Shown in pieces: positions 25,534 to 35,050 of a DNA stretch of 64,000 nt (position 1 is its first letter; each line of letters starts with the position of its first letter). Source of the stretch: Pseudaminobacter salicylatoxidans (GTDB lineage: Bacteria > Pseudomonadota > Alphaproteobacteria > Rhizobiales > Rhizobiaceae). The stretch covers positions 1-64,000 of the forward strand of contig NZ_QGGG01000001.1 of the NCBI RefSeq assembly GCF_003148475.1, in the 5' to 3' direction. The translations under genes and the position numbers were made by a program. The notes under the pieces are model-generated. The model did no database searches, had not been told where the DNA came from, and was given only the letters and a program-made list of their open reading frames with translations.

Positions 25534-26582
25534 GTCTGGCCTTGTCCCAACAGGCATATGTCTCCCGGCTCGGCCGGGGGGCATTGGGCTTCGCAGCGCT
25601 TGCCGCCGCGGTCTTGGCGGGAACCTGCATAGGCGAAACGCCCATTCCGGTTCTGGTGGTGCTGCAGACCCTGGCCAACAAGATTCTGGGCGCGGCATAT
25701 GTGCTCGATCCGATCGATATGGGCATCATCTGGAACTACCGTCTGCCACGCGCCATCGTCGCCGCCTGCTGCGGGTCGGGGCTGGCGATCTCGGGCATGG
25801 TGCTGCAATCGCTGCTGCGCAATGCGCTGGCTGATCCCTATCTTCTGGGCATTTCCGCCGGCGCTTCCACGGGGGCGGTGGCAGTAACCGTCGCCGGGTT
25901 GGGCGCAGGCGCGGTGTCGATGTCGCTCGGGGCTTTCGGCGGCGCTGTTGCGGCTTTCCTGCTGGTGGCGATACTGGCGCGGGCGGCCGGCGGCGGCGTT
26001 ACGCTTCACGGCACCGGACAGATCGTGCTGGCGGGCATTGCCGGCTCGCAGCTCTTCAACGCGCTCACATCCTTCATCATCACCAAATCGGCCAATGCCG
26101 AGCAGGCGCGTGGCATCATGTTCTGGCTGCTCGGCAATCTGAGCGGCGCGCGCTGGCCGGATGTGTGGCTGGCGGTGCCGGTCGCGTTGCTCGGCCTTGC
26201 GGCCTGCGTCTGGTTTGCCCGTGCGCTGGACGCCTTTGCATTCGGAGCGGAAGCGGCAGCGTCGCTGGGCGTGCCTGTGCGCAGCGTTCAGGTCGTGCTC
26301 ATCGGCCTTACCGCGCTGGTGACGGCCGTGATGGTCTCCATCGTCGGTTCGATCGGCTTCGTCGGTCTGGTCATTCCGCATGCGGCGCGTTTCATCGTCG
26401 GCGTGCGACACGGCAGGCTCGGTCCGGCGACGGCGCTCATTGGGGCGGCATTTCTCATTGCGGCCGATGTCCTTTCTCGCACGATCATTCCGGGGCAGGT
26501 CCTGCCCATCGGCGTCATCACCGCGCTGGTCGGCGCCCCGGCATTCGCGCTGATCCTTGTCCGTGGGCGGCGCGCACGATGA
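25530..26582 (+). CDS. Cobalamin-type ABC transporter permease (BtuC/FecCD family)
   Basis: A 350-residue inner-membrane permease with about ten hydrophobic segments. FecCD motifs are IIWNYRLPRAIVAACCGSGLAISGMVLQ, ALADPYLLGISAGAS and SIGFVGLVIPHAARF. GTG at 25530 overlaps the binding-protein stop, and the stop overlaps the ATPase ATG, so translation of the three genes is coupled. Its placement under the B12 riboswitch supports corrinoid uptake. Confidence 0.94.
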   Translation: MSLALSQQAYVSRLGRGALGFAALAAAVLAGTCIGETPIPVLVVLQTLANKILGAAYVLDPIDMGIIWNYRLPRAIVAACCGSGLAISGMVLQSLLRNALADPYLLGISAGASTGAVAVTVAGLGAGAVSMSLGAFGGAVAAFLLVAILARAAGGGVTLHGTGQIVLAGIAGSQLFNALTSFIITKSANAEQARGIMFWLLGNLSGARWPDVWLAVPVALLGLAACVWFARALDAFAFGAEAAASLGVPVRSVQVVLIGLTALVTAVMVSIVGSIGFVGLVIPHAARFIVGVRHGRLGPATALIGAAFLIAADVLSRTIIPGQVLPIGVITALVGAPAFALILVRGRRAR

Positions 26583-27343
26583 TCCTCGAGGCAAGAAATC
26601 TCTGCTGGTCCGCGCGTGGCAGGCCGATCCTGGCCGGAGTGGATTTAAGCGTCAGCGAAGGTGAGACGTTGGGGCTGGTCGGCCCGAACGGCTCGGGCAA
26701 ATCCACCCTCATGCAGCTTCTTGCAGGCATTCGCGAGCCGTCCTCGGGTGAAGTGCGGGTGAAGGGCCGCCGCCTTGCCGAAATGCCGAGACGGCAGGCT
26801 GCCCAGATGATCGCGTTCCTGGAACAGCAGGCCGAGACCACGGAAGCCATCACCGTGCGCGATGCGGTCGAGTTGGGCCGCACGCCATGGCTGACGCCGC
26901 TGCAACCTTGGTCGGCGGAGGACGACCGCATCGTCGCGCGGGCGCTTGCGGATGCCGACATGGAAGGTTTCGAGCGGCGTTCCTGGTCCACGCTCTCGGG
27001 TGGAGAAAGGCAGCGCGTGCATCTGGCTCGAGCGCTGGCGCAATGCCCGCAAATTCTGCTTCTGGACGAGCCGACAAACCATCTCGACATCCAGCACCAG
27101 CTTTCGATCCTCGGGCTCGTGGCCAGGCTCCCGGTGACGGCGGTGATTGCGCTGCACGATCTCAACCAGGCGCTCGCATGCGACCGCGTCGGCGTGCTTT
27201 CCAGTGGCCGCCTGGTGGCGCTCGGCACGCCGGAGGAAGTGCTGACGATCGAGCGCGTCCATGCCGTCTTCGGCGTGCGCGTCAGCATCGTCAGCGACCC
27301 CTGCGATGGCACACGCCTGTTCAGGTTCCGCCCTCTCGCGTGA
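26579..27343 (+). CDS. Cobalamin-type ABC transporter ATP-binding protein (BtuD/FecE family)
   Basis: A 254-residue ATPase with Walker A GPNGSGKS (35-42), Q-loop region MIAFLEQQAETTEAI, signature LSGGERQRVHLARAL, Walker B ILLLDEPTNHLD and switch LHDLNQALA. It completes a BtuFCD-like importer with the two preceding genes and overlaps the permease stop by 4 bases. A pseudoazurin gene follows after 10 bases without any visible terminator. Confidence 0.94.
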   Translation: MILEARNLCWSARGRPILAGVDLSVSEGETLGLVGPNGSGKSTLMQLLAGIREPSSGEVRVKGRRLAEMPRRQAAQMIAFLEQQAETTEAITVRDAVELGRTPWLTPLQPWSAEDDRIVARALADADMEGFERRSWSTLSGGERQRVHLARALAQCPQILLLDEPTNHLDIQHQLSILGLVARLPVTAVIALHDLNQALACDRVGVLSSGRLVALGTPEEVLTIERVHAVFGVRVSIVSDPCDGTRLFRFRPLA

Positions 27344-27353
27344 AAGGAATAAT

Positions 27354-27791
27354 ATGCGCAGCTTTCTTCTTGGGATGACCATTATACTTGCCACCGCCTC
27401 GGGTGCGCAGGCGGAAATGCATGAGGTCAGGATGCTCAATCGCGGTGCGTCCGGCCCGATGGTGTATGAACCGGATTTCCTCCAGATCGCGCCGGGCGAT
27501 ACGGTGAAATTCCTGGCGACGGCGAACGGCCACAACGCTGCCACGATCGAGGGGATGGTGCCGGCCGGCCATTCCGGCTTCAAGGGCGGCATCAATGAGG
27601 AGATCGAGGTTACACTCGATCGGGAGGGGTTTTACGGCATCAAATGCTCGCCGCATATTGGCATGGGCATGGTGATGGTCGTTCGCGTCGGCGATGTGCC
27701 GCTTCCCGAGGAATTTCCGGTTGCGGACGTACCGGCCCGCGCCGGCAAACGCTTCGGCGAGATACTGTCCCGCAACGGTTTCGCCCGCTGA
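27354..27791 (+). CDS. Pseudoazurin (type 1 blue copper protein)
   Basis: A periplasmic electron carrier of 145 residues. The start at ATG 27354 follows AAGGA and gives a Sec signal peptide ending ASGAQA (20). All four type 1 copper ligands are present with pseudoazurin spacing: His60, Cys98, His101 and Met106. It normally donates electrons to copper nitrite reductase or nitrous oxide reductase. No denitrification gene is nearby. It begins 10 bases after the BtuD-like stop, so it may be read from the riboswitch-controlled transcript. Confidence 0.95.
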   Translation: MRSFLLGMTIILATASGAQAEMHEVRMLNRGASGPMVYEPDFLQIAPGDTVKFLATANGHNAATIEGMVPAGHSGFKGGINEEIEVTLDREGFYGIKCSPHIGMGMVMVVRVGDVPLPEEFPVADVPARAGKRFGEILSRNGFAR

Positions 27792-27805
27792 CGCCGGATC
27801 AGCGG
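27785..27805. terminator. Hairpin between convergent genes
   Basis: CCGCTGA and TCAGCGG form a perfect 7-bp stem around a 7-base loop exactly between the convergent pseudoazurin and LysE genes. The stem contains both stop codons. There is no U run, so factor-independent termination is uncertain. Confidence 0.35.
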
Positions 27806-28422
27806 CTCATCGTGGTCAGCACTGCGCCCACGCCAACGAATACGCCGCCGGTTGCTCTGTTGAACCAGCGCCCATGTCTGGCAAGCCAGGGCGCAATCTG
27901 CTGAGCCGTTCGCGCCAGCATCAGTTCATAGAGGATTTCTACGAGAATGAAGGTTCCGCCGAACAGGACGAGCTGCTCCAGATAGGACATGCCGGGAACC
28001 ATGAATTGCGGCAGGAAGGCCGCAAAGAAGATCAGCCCTTTCGGATTGGTGACCGCCACCAGGAATCCCTGGCTGAAAAGCTGAATCGGGCCCGCTTCCG
28101 GCATTTCCCGCTCACGGGATGCGGCGGCAAGCGCCGGGGCAGGCGCTCGCCAGACCCGGATGCCAAGATAGACGAGGTAGGCCGCGCCGATCCATTTCAT
28201 GACCGTGAATGCCTGTTCGGAAGCCGCAAGGAGTGCTCCTAGTCCCGCAAGCGAGGCTGCGATGAGCACGAAGAAGCCGAGCGCGCCGCCCAATATGGTG
28301 AAGACGGTCGCGCGGAAGCCGAAACAGGCCCCGTGCGTCAGCGACAACAGCCCATTCGGACCGGGCGTCAGCGACAGTCCGATGGCGGCGAGAAGATAGA
28401 TCGTCCAGACATGCATGTTCAT
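27799..28422 (-). CDS. LysE/RhtB family amino-acid exporter
   Basis: A 207-residue inner-membrane protein with five to six hydrophobic segments. It has the family N-terminal motif LTPGPNGLLSLTHGACFGFRAT, the EQAFTVMKWIGAAYLVYLGIRVW segment and the second-half motif FLVAVTNPKGLIFFAAFLPQF. It exports amino acids or homoserine lactone-like solutes; specificity is not visible. It stands alone, convergent with pseudoazurin. Confidence 0.93.
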   Translation of the reverse strand: MNMHVWTIYLLAAIGLSLTPGPNGLLSLTHGACFGFRATVFTILGGALGFFVLIAASLAGLGALLAASEQAFTVMKWIGAAYLVYLGIRVWRAPAPALAAASREREMPEAGPIQLFSQGFLVAVTNPKGLIFFAAFLPQFMVPGMSYLEQLVLFGGTFILVEILYELMLARTAQQIAPWLARHGRWFNRATGGVFVGVGAVLTTMSR

Positions 28423-28763
28423 GCGTCGCAGCTAACACGAAGCGATCCCCATGGCTAATCTTTCCGGTAGGCTTCCGGTCAAAAATGTCGCTTTTGGTGA
28501 TCCGCCGCGGATTGGATTGTCGCGTAGCACGCGGCTTAGGGCATCGTTATGATTTCGGCGTCATAACACGCCTTATGGGACCGGTCCCCGGCGCAGGAAC
28601 CACGGTCTCTCATGCGCTTCCGGGAGACAGTTTTGCTTAGCAAAGGCAAGCTAGACGAATGTGGAACGGTTCGCGGCCATGCGGCATATGCCGCTGGCGC
28701 GAAAGCGGCTGCATCGTTGCACCTGCGCGCTCACGCGAACGGTCCGCATTGGGGAAAGGGGAC
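28423..28763. promoter_or_regulatory. Intergenic region with inverted repeats upstream of the polymerase-like gene
   Basis: No gene is seen in these ~340 bases between the divergent LysE and O-antigen-ligase-like genes. Three symmetric elements are visible: GTTATGA/TCATAAC arms (28546-28567, 8-base spacer), TTTGC-TTA-GCAAA (about 28632-28644) and a perfect 14-base palindrome GCGGCATATGCCGC (28681-28694). They are candidate regulator sites for the downstream gene; no regulator gene adjoins. Confidence 0.35.
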
Positions 28764-30086
28764 ATGCCGATGAGTACGGTCCTCCGTCCCGCACATGATG
28801 CGAAACTGCCTGTCCTCTCTCAAGAAGCCCTCGGCCAGATATCGACCATCATTGCTGCGCTGCTTCTGACGGTCCTGCTCATTTCTTTCCGGCCGTTCCA
28901 GCCGGTTCAGCCCGAATTGCCGGGCGGAGGTGGCGACATCGTCAACCAGCTCGGCTTCGGGATGGTCGGCGTGGCGGCTCTGTGTTCGCTGCTGATGCTG
29001 ACGGATCGGCGTATCACGCTGGCACTGCTCAGCCCCTGGTGGCTGCTGCTTTTCGGCTTTCTCGGCCTGTCAGTGCTCAACACGCCCGTGCCATCGGACA
29101 CGATGCGCAGCGCGGCGTTCTCCATCATCGGGATCATGACCGTCGGCGCGGTGCTGGCCCTGCCGCGCGACGCGGACGCCTTTTCGCGCGTGCTGGCATT
29201 CGCAGGTTTAGCCGTGCTCGGCCTTTCCTATCTCGGACTGGTTGCGTTGCCCGCCAAGGCGATCCATCAGGCAGGCGAGGTGGAGTGGCAGCACGCCGGC
29301 CTTTGGCGGGGCGTGTTCACGCACAAGAACATTGCCGGCCCGGTGATGGCCAACCTGTCTTTCGCAGGAATTTACCTCTGGCGTCGCGGCTGGCGCACCT
29401 CTGGCGGGGTGATATATGTTCTGGCGATCGTTTTCGTGCTGAATTCGGGGTCTAAGACAGCCGCCGCCACGGTTGCCGTCGCTACTTTCCTTGTTATGTT
29501 TCCGGGGCTTTTCGGCCTGCGTTTCCTTACCCCCCTGCTGTTTCTGGCGTCGTTGTGCCTGATAGCTGTGGCAACCCTGGGCACAGTATTCATAGAGCCG
29601 GTCAGGCAACTGGCCCAATTGTTGCCTGACCCGACCTATACCGGCCGCACCTCGATATGGGCATTCGCCGGAGAGATGATCGCGAAGCGGCCATGGACAG
29701 GCTATGGCTTCGAGAATTTCTGGGGCACCGGACTGGTGCTCAATTCCGATGTGTATTTCGATCAGGATTGGGACATACGCGGAGTCGTGCATAGCCATGA
29801 CAGCTATCTGGACCTTGCGCTTACCATGGGACTGCCGGCACTGATGATTGCCGTCATCACATTCGCGCTGGTGCCCGCACGAGACTATATGCGGGTGCGG
29901 TCCTGTCGCGAGGATGTGCTGCTGGCGGATTTCTTCATGATGATCATTGTGTTCACCATGTTCAATGCGTTTTTGGAGAGCTTTTTCTTTCGCCGCGTAG
30001 ATCCGGTGTGGATGCTGTTCGCCCTGGCATTGCTCGGGCTGAGGCTGGCGGCCCGCTTCCCCATAAGCTCTCGCGGCGCGAAGTAA
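28764..30086 (+). CDS. O-antigen ligase / ExoQ-like polysaccharide polymerase family protein
   Basis: A 440-residue membrane protein with ten or more hydrophobic segments and the Wzy_C domain (about 210-380). Family motifs are GLWRGVFTHKNIAGPV, SKTAAATV, LLPDPTYTGRTSIW and the periplasmic loop GYGFENFWG...VHSHDSYLDLAL, with the conserved His. ATG 28764 follows GGGGAAAGGGG. ExoQ proteins polymerise acidic exopolysaccharide repeats in the inner membrane, but no other polysaccharide genes lie nearby, so the partner system is unknown. Confidence 0.88.
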   Translation: MPMSTVLRPAHDAKLPVLSQEALGQISTIIAALLLTVLLISFRPFQPVQPELPGGGGDIVNQLGFGMVGVAALCSLLMLTDRRITLALLSPWWLLLFGFLGLSVLNTPVPSDTMRSAAFSIIGIMTVGAVLALPRDADAFSRVLAFAGLAVLGLSYLGLVALPAKAIHQAGEVEWQHAGLWRGVFTHKNIAGPVMANLSFAGIYLWRRGWRTSGGVIYVLAIVFVLNSGSKTAAATVAVATFLVMFPGLFGLRFLTPLLFLASLCLIAVATLGTVFIEPVRQLAQLLPDPTYTGRTSIWAFAGEMIAKRPWTGYGFENFWGTGLVLNSDVYFDQDWDIRGVVHSHDSYLDLALTMGLPALMIAVITFALVPARDYMRVRSCREDVLLADFFMMIIVFTMFNAFLESFFFRRVDPVWMLFALALLGLRLAARFPISSRGAK

Positions 30087-30111
30087 ATCCGCGCCGCCGA
30101 CCCGTCCGCTC

Positions 30112-30597
30112 TCAGACGGCTGCCGCGTTTCGCTCGGGATCGACGAAGGTCAGTGTCAGCCAGCGGGCGGTGAGTGCCGGCTTTACCGAATTTTCGATCT
30201 CGATCGTCACGTCATGCGTGATCTGGATCCAGCCGGAGGGGCGGATTTTCACGTCGGCCAGGACGAAACGGGTGCGGATGCGCGAGCCGGTTTTCACCGG
30301 GGTCACGAATTTCACGCTTTCGAAGCCGTGATTGATGCCCATGTCGCCGCCTTCGATCCTCGGGATCGTTTCATAAGTCATGGCCGACAGGAGCGACAGC
30401 GTGAGGAAACCATGCGCGATGGTGCCGCCGAAAGGCGTTTCGGCTGCCGCGCGCTCGGGGTCGCAATGAATGAACTGGTGATCGTCGGTCGCGTCGGCGA
30501 ACTGGTCGATCATCGTCTGGGTGACCGTGCGCCAGGGTGAGACGCCGACTTCGGTGCCGACGCCGGAGAGGAGCTGGTCAGTGGTAATCGCTTTCAA
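30112..30597 (-). CDS. MaoC-like (R)-specific enoyl-CoA hydratase / NodN family protein
   Basis: A 161-residue hotdog-fold protein. It has the hydratase-2 motif DHQFIHCDPERAAAETPFGGTIAHGFLTLSLL with Asp/His, plus GINHGFESVKFVTPVKTGSRI. I prefer TTG at 30597 because AGAAGG lies 9 bases upstream and homologous proteins begin at about this point; GTG at 30645 is also in frame. Members hydrate enoyl-CoA or act in fatty-acid or nodulation metabolism; the specific role is unknown. It ends 25 bases from the convergent polymerase gene. Confidence 0.9.
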   Translation of the reverse strand: MKAITTDQLLSGVGTEVGVSPWRTVTQTMIDQFADATDDHQFIHCDPERAAAETPFGGTIAHGFLTLSLLSAMTYETIPRIEGGDMGINHGFESVKFVTPVKTGSRIRTRFVLADVKIRPSGWIQITHDVTIEIENSVKPALTARWLTLTFVDPERNAAAV

Positions 30598-30746
30598 CGG
30601 AAGGTCGCCTTCTGAACGTATTCTGCAGGGATCGGTGTGCGTCACAGGCCGGCCGTGGCCGCAGACCGTCCATACAGCTTCGCACCGGCAATGTCATCGG
30701 CAAGCAGCCTGGCTGCGAGCCGGGCGGCGGAAAGACCGGAGGCCGG

Positions 30747-33700
30747 CTACTCGGCCGGCTCCGCATTGCTGTAGGCGGCTTCCTGCAACTCGCGCTTCAG
30801 GCGGGATTGTTCCTCGACTTTCGGGGTGATGAAGCGGCCGAGTAGCAGATAGGCGACCGGGGTCAGGAACAGAGTCGAAGCGGTTGCAAGGCCGAGGCCG
30901 CCGACGATGACCCACCCCAGGGCGATGCGTGCTTCCGCGCCCGCGCCCGAAGCGAGCACCAGCGGCAGACCGCCGAGCACAGTACAGATCATGGTCATCA
31001 GCACAGGGCGCAGGCGGATATTGGCTGCCTGCTCGATCGCCTCGCGCACGCCGAGGCCCCGGTCGCGGAGCTGGTTGGCGAATTCCACGATGAGAATGCC
31101 GTTCTTGGCCATGATGCCCACCAGCATCACCAGCCCGATCTGGCTGTAGGCGTTGAGGCTGGTGCCGGTAATGAGCAGCGCGAACACCGCGCAGGCCAGC
31201 CCCAGCGGGACCGTGGCCATGATGATGGCGGCGCTGACGAAACTTTCGAACTGTGCGGCAAGCACCAGCAGGATGATGATGAGTGCGAAGCCGAACACGA
31301 GCAGCATGCCGCTGTTGTTTTCGCCCAGCGTTGCGGCCTCGGCCAGCGGGATAATGCGGTTGCCGGGCTGCATGAACGGCGCGGCGATTTCCTGCGCGCG
31401 CTTCAGCGCGTCACCCAGGGCAAAGTCCGAGCGCAGGTTGGATGTGATCGCGACGGAACGCATCTGTTGCTCGCGCGACAGCGATGGCGGAACCGCACGC
31501 TCCGTCAGCGTTGCAATGGTCGACATCGGCACATAGCGGCCGTCGCCGGTGCGCATATAGATGTTTTCGAGGTCGGTGGGATCGTTGATCGGATTGGTGG
31601 TCGATACCAGCTTCACATCGAAACTGCGGTCGTCGATGAACACCTTGCCGACCTTGTTGCCGTCGAGCACGGCCTGGATGGCTTCCGACAGTCCGGTGAT
31701 GTTTACGCCGAGGTCGGAGGCGCGCTCGCGGTCGACTTCCACGGAAAGCTGCGGCTGTGTGGCGTCGCTGGAAAGGCGCGGCTGCTGGAAGCGCGGGTCC
31801 TTTTCCATCTCGGCGAGGATCTTGTTGGCGGTGTCGCCAAGCTGGGCATAGTTGTTGCCGACGATAGCAAACTGCAGCCCGTTGCCCGCGCCGCGGATGC
31901 CGAGGCTGTTGGGTGCGATCGGGAAGGCGCGCACGCCCGGAACCTTGGTCAGCAGCCCACTGATCTGGTCTACGATCTCTCGCTGGCTGCGCTCGCGCTT
32001 TTCCCACGGCGCCAGCGAGATGACCATGAAGCCGGTGTTGAAGGAGCCATTCTGGCCGGCGCTGGCGAAGGTACCCTCGATCTCGCCGGAATCGCGCAAT
32101 GGCTGCAGCAGTTGCTCGACCTTGCTGATCTGCGCCGTGGTGTAGTCGAGGCTCACGCCCTGCGGCGCCTGCAGTCTGAGCAGCACCACCGAGCGGTCTT
32201 CCGAAGGCGTCAGTTCCTGCCGGATCAGGCCGAAGGCGCCATAGGCGGTGGCCGCGAACACAACCGAAAACAGCACCACGACCAGCGGCGCGTTGAGGCA
32301 GGCGCGCAGGCAGCGGCGATAGACACCGGCCAACGCGCCGCCGACGCGGCCCATTATGCCGGTATGCTCATGCTCGGTATGGCCAGCCAGCATGCGCGAA
32401 GCCAGCATCGGGCACAGCGACAGCGCCACGAGCGCCGACAGCGACACGGCGATGGCGAGCACGAAACCGAACTCACGAAACAGTCCGCCGGTCTGGCCGG
32501 GCAGGAAGGATAGCGGGACGAATACCGCCACGAGCGTCGCGGTGGTGGCGACCACGGCGAAAAACACTTCCTGCGTGCCGAGCACGGCGGCCGCGCGCGG
32601 ACCCATGCCCTCGTTGCGCCGGCGCACGATGTTTTCCAAGACCACGATGGCGTCGTCGACGACAAGGCCGGTCGCCAGCACAAGTGCTAGCAGGGTGAGG
32701 ATGTTGATCGAGAAGCCGGCGAGATAGATCGCTGCGATGGTGCCGATCAGCGCCACCGGCATGGCCAGGCCCGGAATGAGCGTAGCGCGCCAGTCGAGGA
32801 GGAACATGTAGATGATCAGCAGAACGATCGACACCGACAGCATCAGCGCGATCTCCACCTCATGAACGGCGCCCTTCACGAAGGTCGCGTCGTCGCTGGT
32901 GACGCGGATGTTCATGCCCGCAGGCAGCGTCTTCTGGATATTTTCGGCGGCGGCGCGCACCCCGTCGGAAATGTCGAGCGTGTTGGACTGGGCCGCGCGG
33001 ATGATGCCGAGCCCGATACCGGTCTTGCCATCCGAACGCAGCGAGGAAGCGCCGATATCGGGGCCCATCGTCACGCTCGCCACATCGCCCAGCCGGGTGT
33101 TGGGGGCGATGATGATGCTTTCGAAAGCCTCCGGCGTAGTCACCTGCGCGGTCGTTCGCACGATGATGCTTTGGGCGCTGGTGCTCATCGCGCCAGAAGG
33201 CGAATCCAGGCCGATATTGGCGAGCGAATTGCGGATGTCACCAATCGTCAGGCCGATGCTGGCAAGTCGGGTCTGGTTGACGTCGATGCGGAAGATCTTG
33301 TCGCGATCACCATAGACCTGCACGTCGGCCACGCCGGGCACCGCCGACAGGGCGTCCACGATCTGGTCTTCCACCAGCACCGTCATGTCTTCCACCGACA
33401 TGGTGTCGGAGGTGACGGCAAGGCGCATGACCGCGTCGGAATTGGCGTCGGCCTTGACGATGCGCGGCGGGTCGGCGTCCTCGGGCAACTGGTTGGTGAC
33501 GCGGCCGACAGCGTCGCGCATGTCGGAAGCGGCCGCGTTCAGGTCCACGCCATCGCCGAATTCGACGGTGACGCGGCTGCGCCCATAGGATGAACTGGAC
33601 GAGATCGACTTGACGCCGGTCACGCGCGACACCGCGCCTTCCAGTGTGGCGGTCAGTTCGCGGTCGATGGTTTCGGCCGCCGCGCCATCATAATTGGTGG

Positions 33701-33872
33701 TGATGGTGATGACCGGTCGGTCGACGTCGGGAAGTTCGCGCACCTCCACGCCGAAGAAGGCCGCGATGCCGGCGACCGCGATCAGTGTATTGAGGACGAA
33801 GGCGAGAACCGGCCGGCGCACGAAAAGCGCTGTCGAGCCCTTGCCCTCGGCTTCTGAGTTGAGTTCGCTCAT
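30747..33872 (-). CDS. RND efflux transporter permease subunit (AcrB/MexF-like HAE1 family)
   Basis: A 1041-residue inner-membrane pump of normal family length. Visible features are the N-terminal FVRRPVLAFVLNTLIAVAGI segment, two large periplasmic loops, and the TM4 motif VLATGLVVDDAIVVLENIVRRR, which carries the paired Asp residues of the proton relay. The second-half GIMAKNGILIVEFANQLRD is also present. It exports toxic or amphipathic compounds in a tripartite complex. The adaptor gene lies 14 bases upstream on the same strand. No outer-membrane TolC partner is adjacent. Confidence 0.96.
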   Translation of the reverse strand: MSELNSEAEGKGSTALFVRRPVLAFVLNTLIAVAGIAAFFGVEVRELPDVDRPVITITTNYDGAAAETIDRELTATLEGAVSRVTGVKSISSSSSYGRSRVTVEFGDGVDLNAAASDMRDAVGRVTNQLPEDADPPRIVKADANSDAVMRLAVTSDTMSVEDMTVLVEDQIVDALSAVPGVADVQVYGDRDKIFRIDVNQTRLASIGLTIGDIRNSLANIGLDSPSGAMSTSAQSIIVRTTAQVTTPEAFESIIIAPNTRLGDVASVTMGPDIGASSLRSDGKTGIGLGIIRAAQSNTLDISDGVRAAAENIQKTLPAGMNIRVTSDDATFVKGAVHEVEIALMLSVSIVLLIIYMFLLDWRATLIPGLAMPVALIGTIAAIYLAGFSINILTLLALVLATGLVVDDAIVVLENIVRRRNEGMGPRAAAVLGTQEVFFAVVATTATLVAVFVPLSFLPGQTGGLFREFGFVLAIAVSLSALVALSLCPMLASRMLAGHTEHEHTGIMGRVGGALAGVYRRCLRACLNAPLVVVLFSVVFAATAYGAFGLIRQELTPSEDRSVVLLRLQAPQGVSLDYTTAQISKVEQLLQPLRDSGEIEGTFASAGQNGSFNTGFMVISLAPWEKRERSQREIVDQISGLLTKVPGVRAFPIAPNSLGIRGAGNGLQFAIVGNNYAQLGDTANKILAEMEKDPRFQQPRLSSDATQPQLSVEVDRERASDLGVNITGLSEAIQAVLDGNKVGKVFIDDRSFDVKLVSTTNPINDPTDLENIYMRTGDGRYVPMSTIATLTERAVPPSLSREQQMRSVAITSNLRSDFALGDALKRAQEIAAPFMQPGNRIIPLAEAATLGENNSGMLLVFGFALIIILLVLAAQFESFVSAAIIMATVPLGLACAVFALLITGTSLNAYSQIGLVMLVGIMAKNGILIVEFANQLRDRGLGVREAIEQAANIRLRPVLMTMICTVLGGLPLVLASGAGAEARIALGWVIVGGLGLATASTLFLTPVAYLLLGRFITPKVEEQSRLKRELQEAAYSNAEPAE

Positions 33873-33886
33873 GCCAGGCGCTCCGC

Positions 33887-35050
33887 TCAGGAACCGCTGC
33901 CGGCGGTGGACGCGGGTACGGCAGGGGTCGCGTCGCGCGCACTGGCGACCAGAACATCGGCCCCTTCGCGCACCACATGGATGCCTTCGGTGACGACCTG
34001 TTCGCCGGGGGCGATATCGCCGTCCACAAGCACCATTTCCGAATTGCGCTGAACGATGGTGACGGGCATGCGATGCGCCTTGCCGTCACGAATGGCCCAC
34101 ACGAAGGCGCCGTCCGTACCCCATTGGACCGCAAGCGGATTGACGGAAGGATAGGTGTCGCCGGGGAACGTCATGACGACCTGGAACGACATGCCGGCGC
34201 GCAGCTTGTCGTCGACATTGTCGATGCGGGCCTGCACGCGTAGCGTGCGGCTCTTCTCGTCGAGGCGGTTGTCCATGGCGCTGACGTCGCCGCGGAAGGA
34301 TTGGCCAGGTTGTGCCACCAGCGAGGCGGTCAGCGGTGCGCCAATCTTGATGGCACTGGCGAAACGCTCCGGCACCCAGAAATCGATGACGATGGAGGAG
34401 CGGTCGTCGATGGTGGCGATCGTGGTCTGCGAAGTTACGTAATTGCCCGCCTCGATGGGCAGGATGCCGATGACACCGGTGATCGGCGCGATGATGGAAC
34501 GGCGCTCAAGCTTCACTTCGGCGTCGCGCTCGGCGAGTTTCGCGTTGCGTAGTGCAACGTCGGCGTCGGCAAGCTGCACGGCGCTGGCGGCATTGGACTT
34601 GCTCAGCGACTGGGTCCGTTCGTACTTGGCCTGCGCGTCGGTTACCGCAATTTTTGCGCGCTCGAGCGCGATCTGCTCGGCCTCCGAATCCAGGCGCGCA
34701 ATGACGGTACCGGCCTTCACCAGCATGCCGGAAGTCACCAGCACTTCGGTCATGCGGCCGGAATCATAAGGCGTGACGGCCACTGTGGCATTGGCGCGGC
34801 CGGTGCCGATAGCCTGCAGCCTGTCATTGATCGTGGCGGGATTGACGATGGCGGTCACCACGGCGGTCTGCAATCCGGCGCGCGCTGCCGTGCGGTTCTC
34901 CTGCCTGGCCGGAACCGCGGCGTTGGCCCACTCCGTCTCTATGCCCCAGCGTGCCAGTACCTCCGGCGCTCCGGGAAAGAAGCGCACCCAGGCGGCCGCC
35001 GCGACGGCGAGCACGACAAGGGCAACAATGATTTGTTTCCAGGCAGCCAT
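33887..35050 (-). CDS. RND efflux periplasmic adaptor subunit (membrane fusion protein)
   Basis: A 387-residue adaptor with an N-terminal membrane anchor (WKQIIVALVVLAVAAAAW), barrel-sandwich segments (GMLVKAGTVIARLD, RRSIIAPITGVIGILPIEAGNYVT) and an alpha-helical hairpin (QIALERAKIAVTDAQAKYERTQ). I start it at ATG 35050 behind GGAG; a GTG six bases earlier is possible. It links the RND pump to an outer-membrane channel. No regulator adjoins: the next gene upstream is an RpiR regulator on the same strand that belongs to the TRAP cluster. Confidence 0.94.
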   Translation of the reverse strand: MAAWKQIIVALVVLAVAAAAWVRFFPGAPEVLARWGIETEWANAAVPARQENRTAARAGLQTAVVTAIVNPATINDRLQAIGTGRANATVAVTPYDSGRMTEVLVTSGMLVKAGTVIARLDSEAEQIALERAKIAVTDAQAKYERTQSLSKSNAASAVQLADADVALRNAKLAERDAEVKLERRSIIAPITGVIGILPIEAGNYVTSQTTIATIDDRSSIVIDFWVPERFASAIKIGAPLTASLVAQPGQSFRGDVSAMDNRLDEKSRTLRVQARIDNVDDKLRAGMSFQVVMTFPGDTYPSVNPLAVQWGTDGAFVWAIRDGKAHRMPVTIVQRNSEMVLVDGDIAPGEQVVTEGIHVVREGADVLVASARDATPAVPASTAGSGS

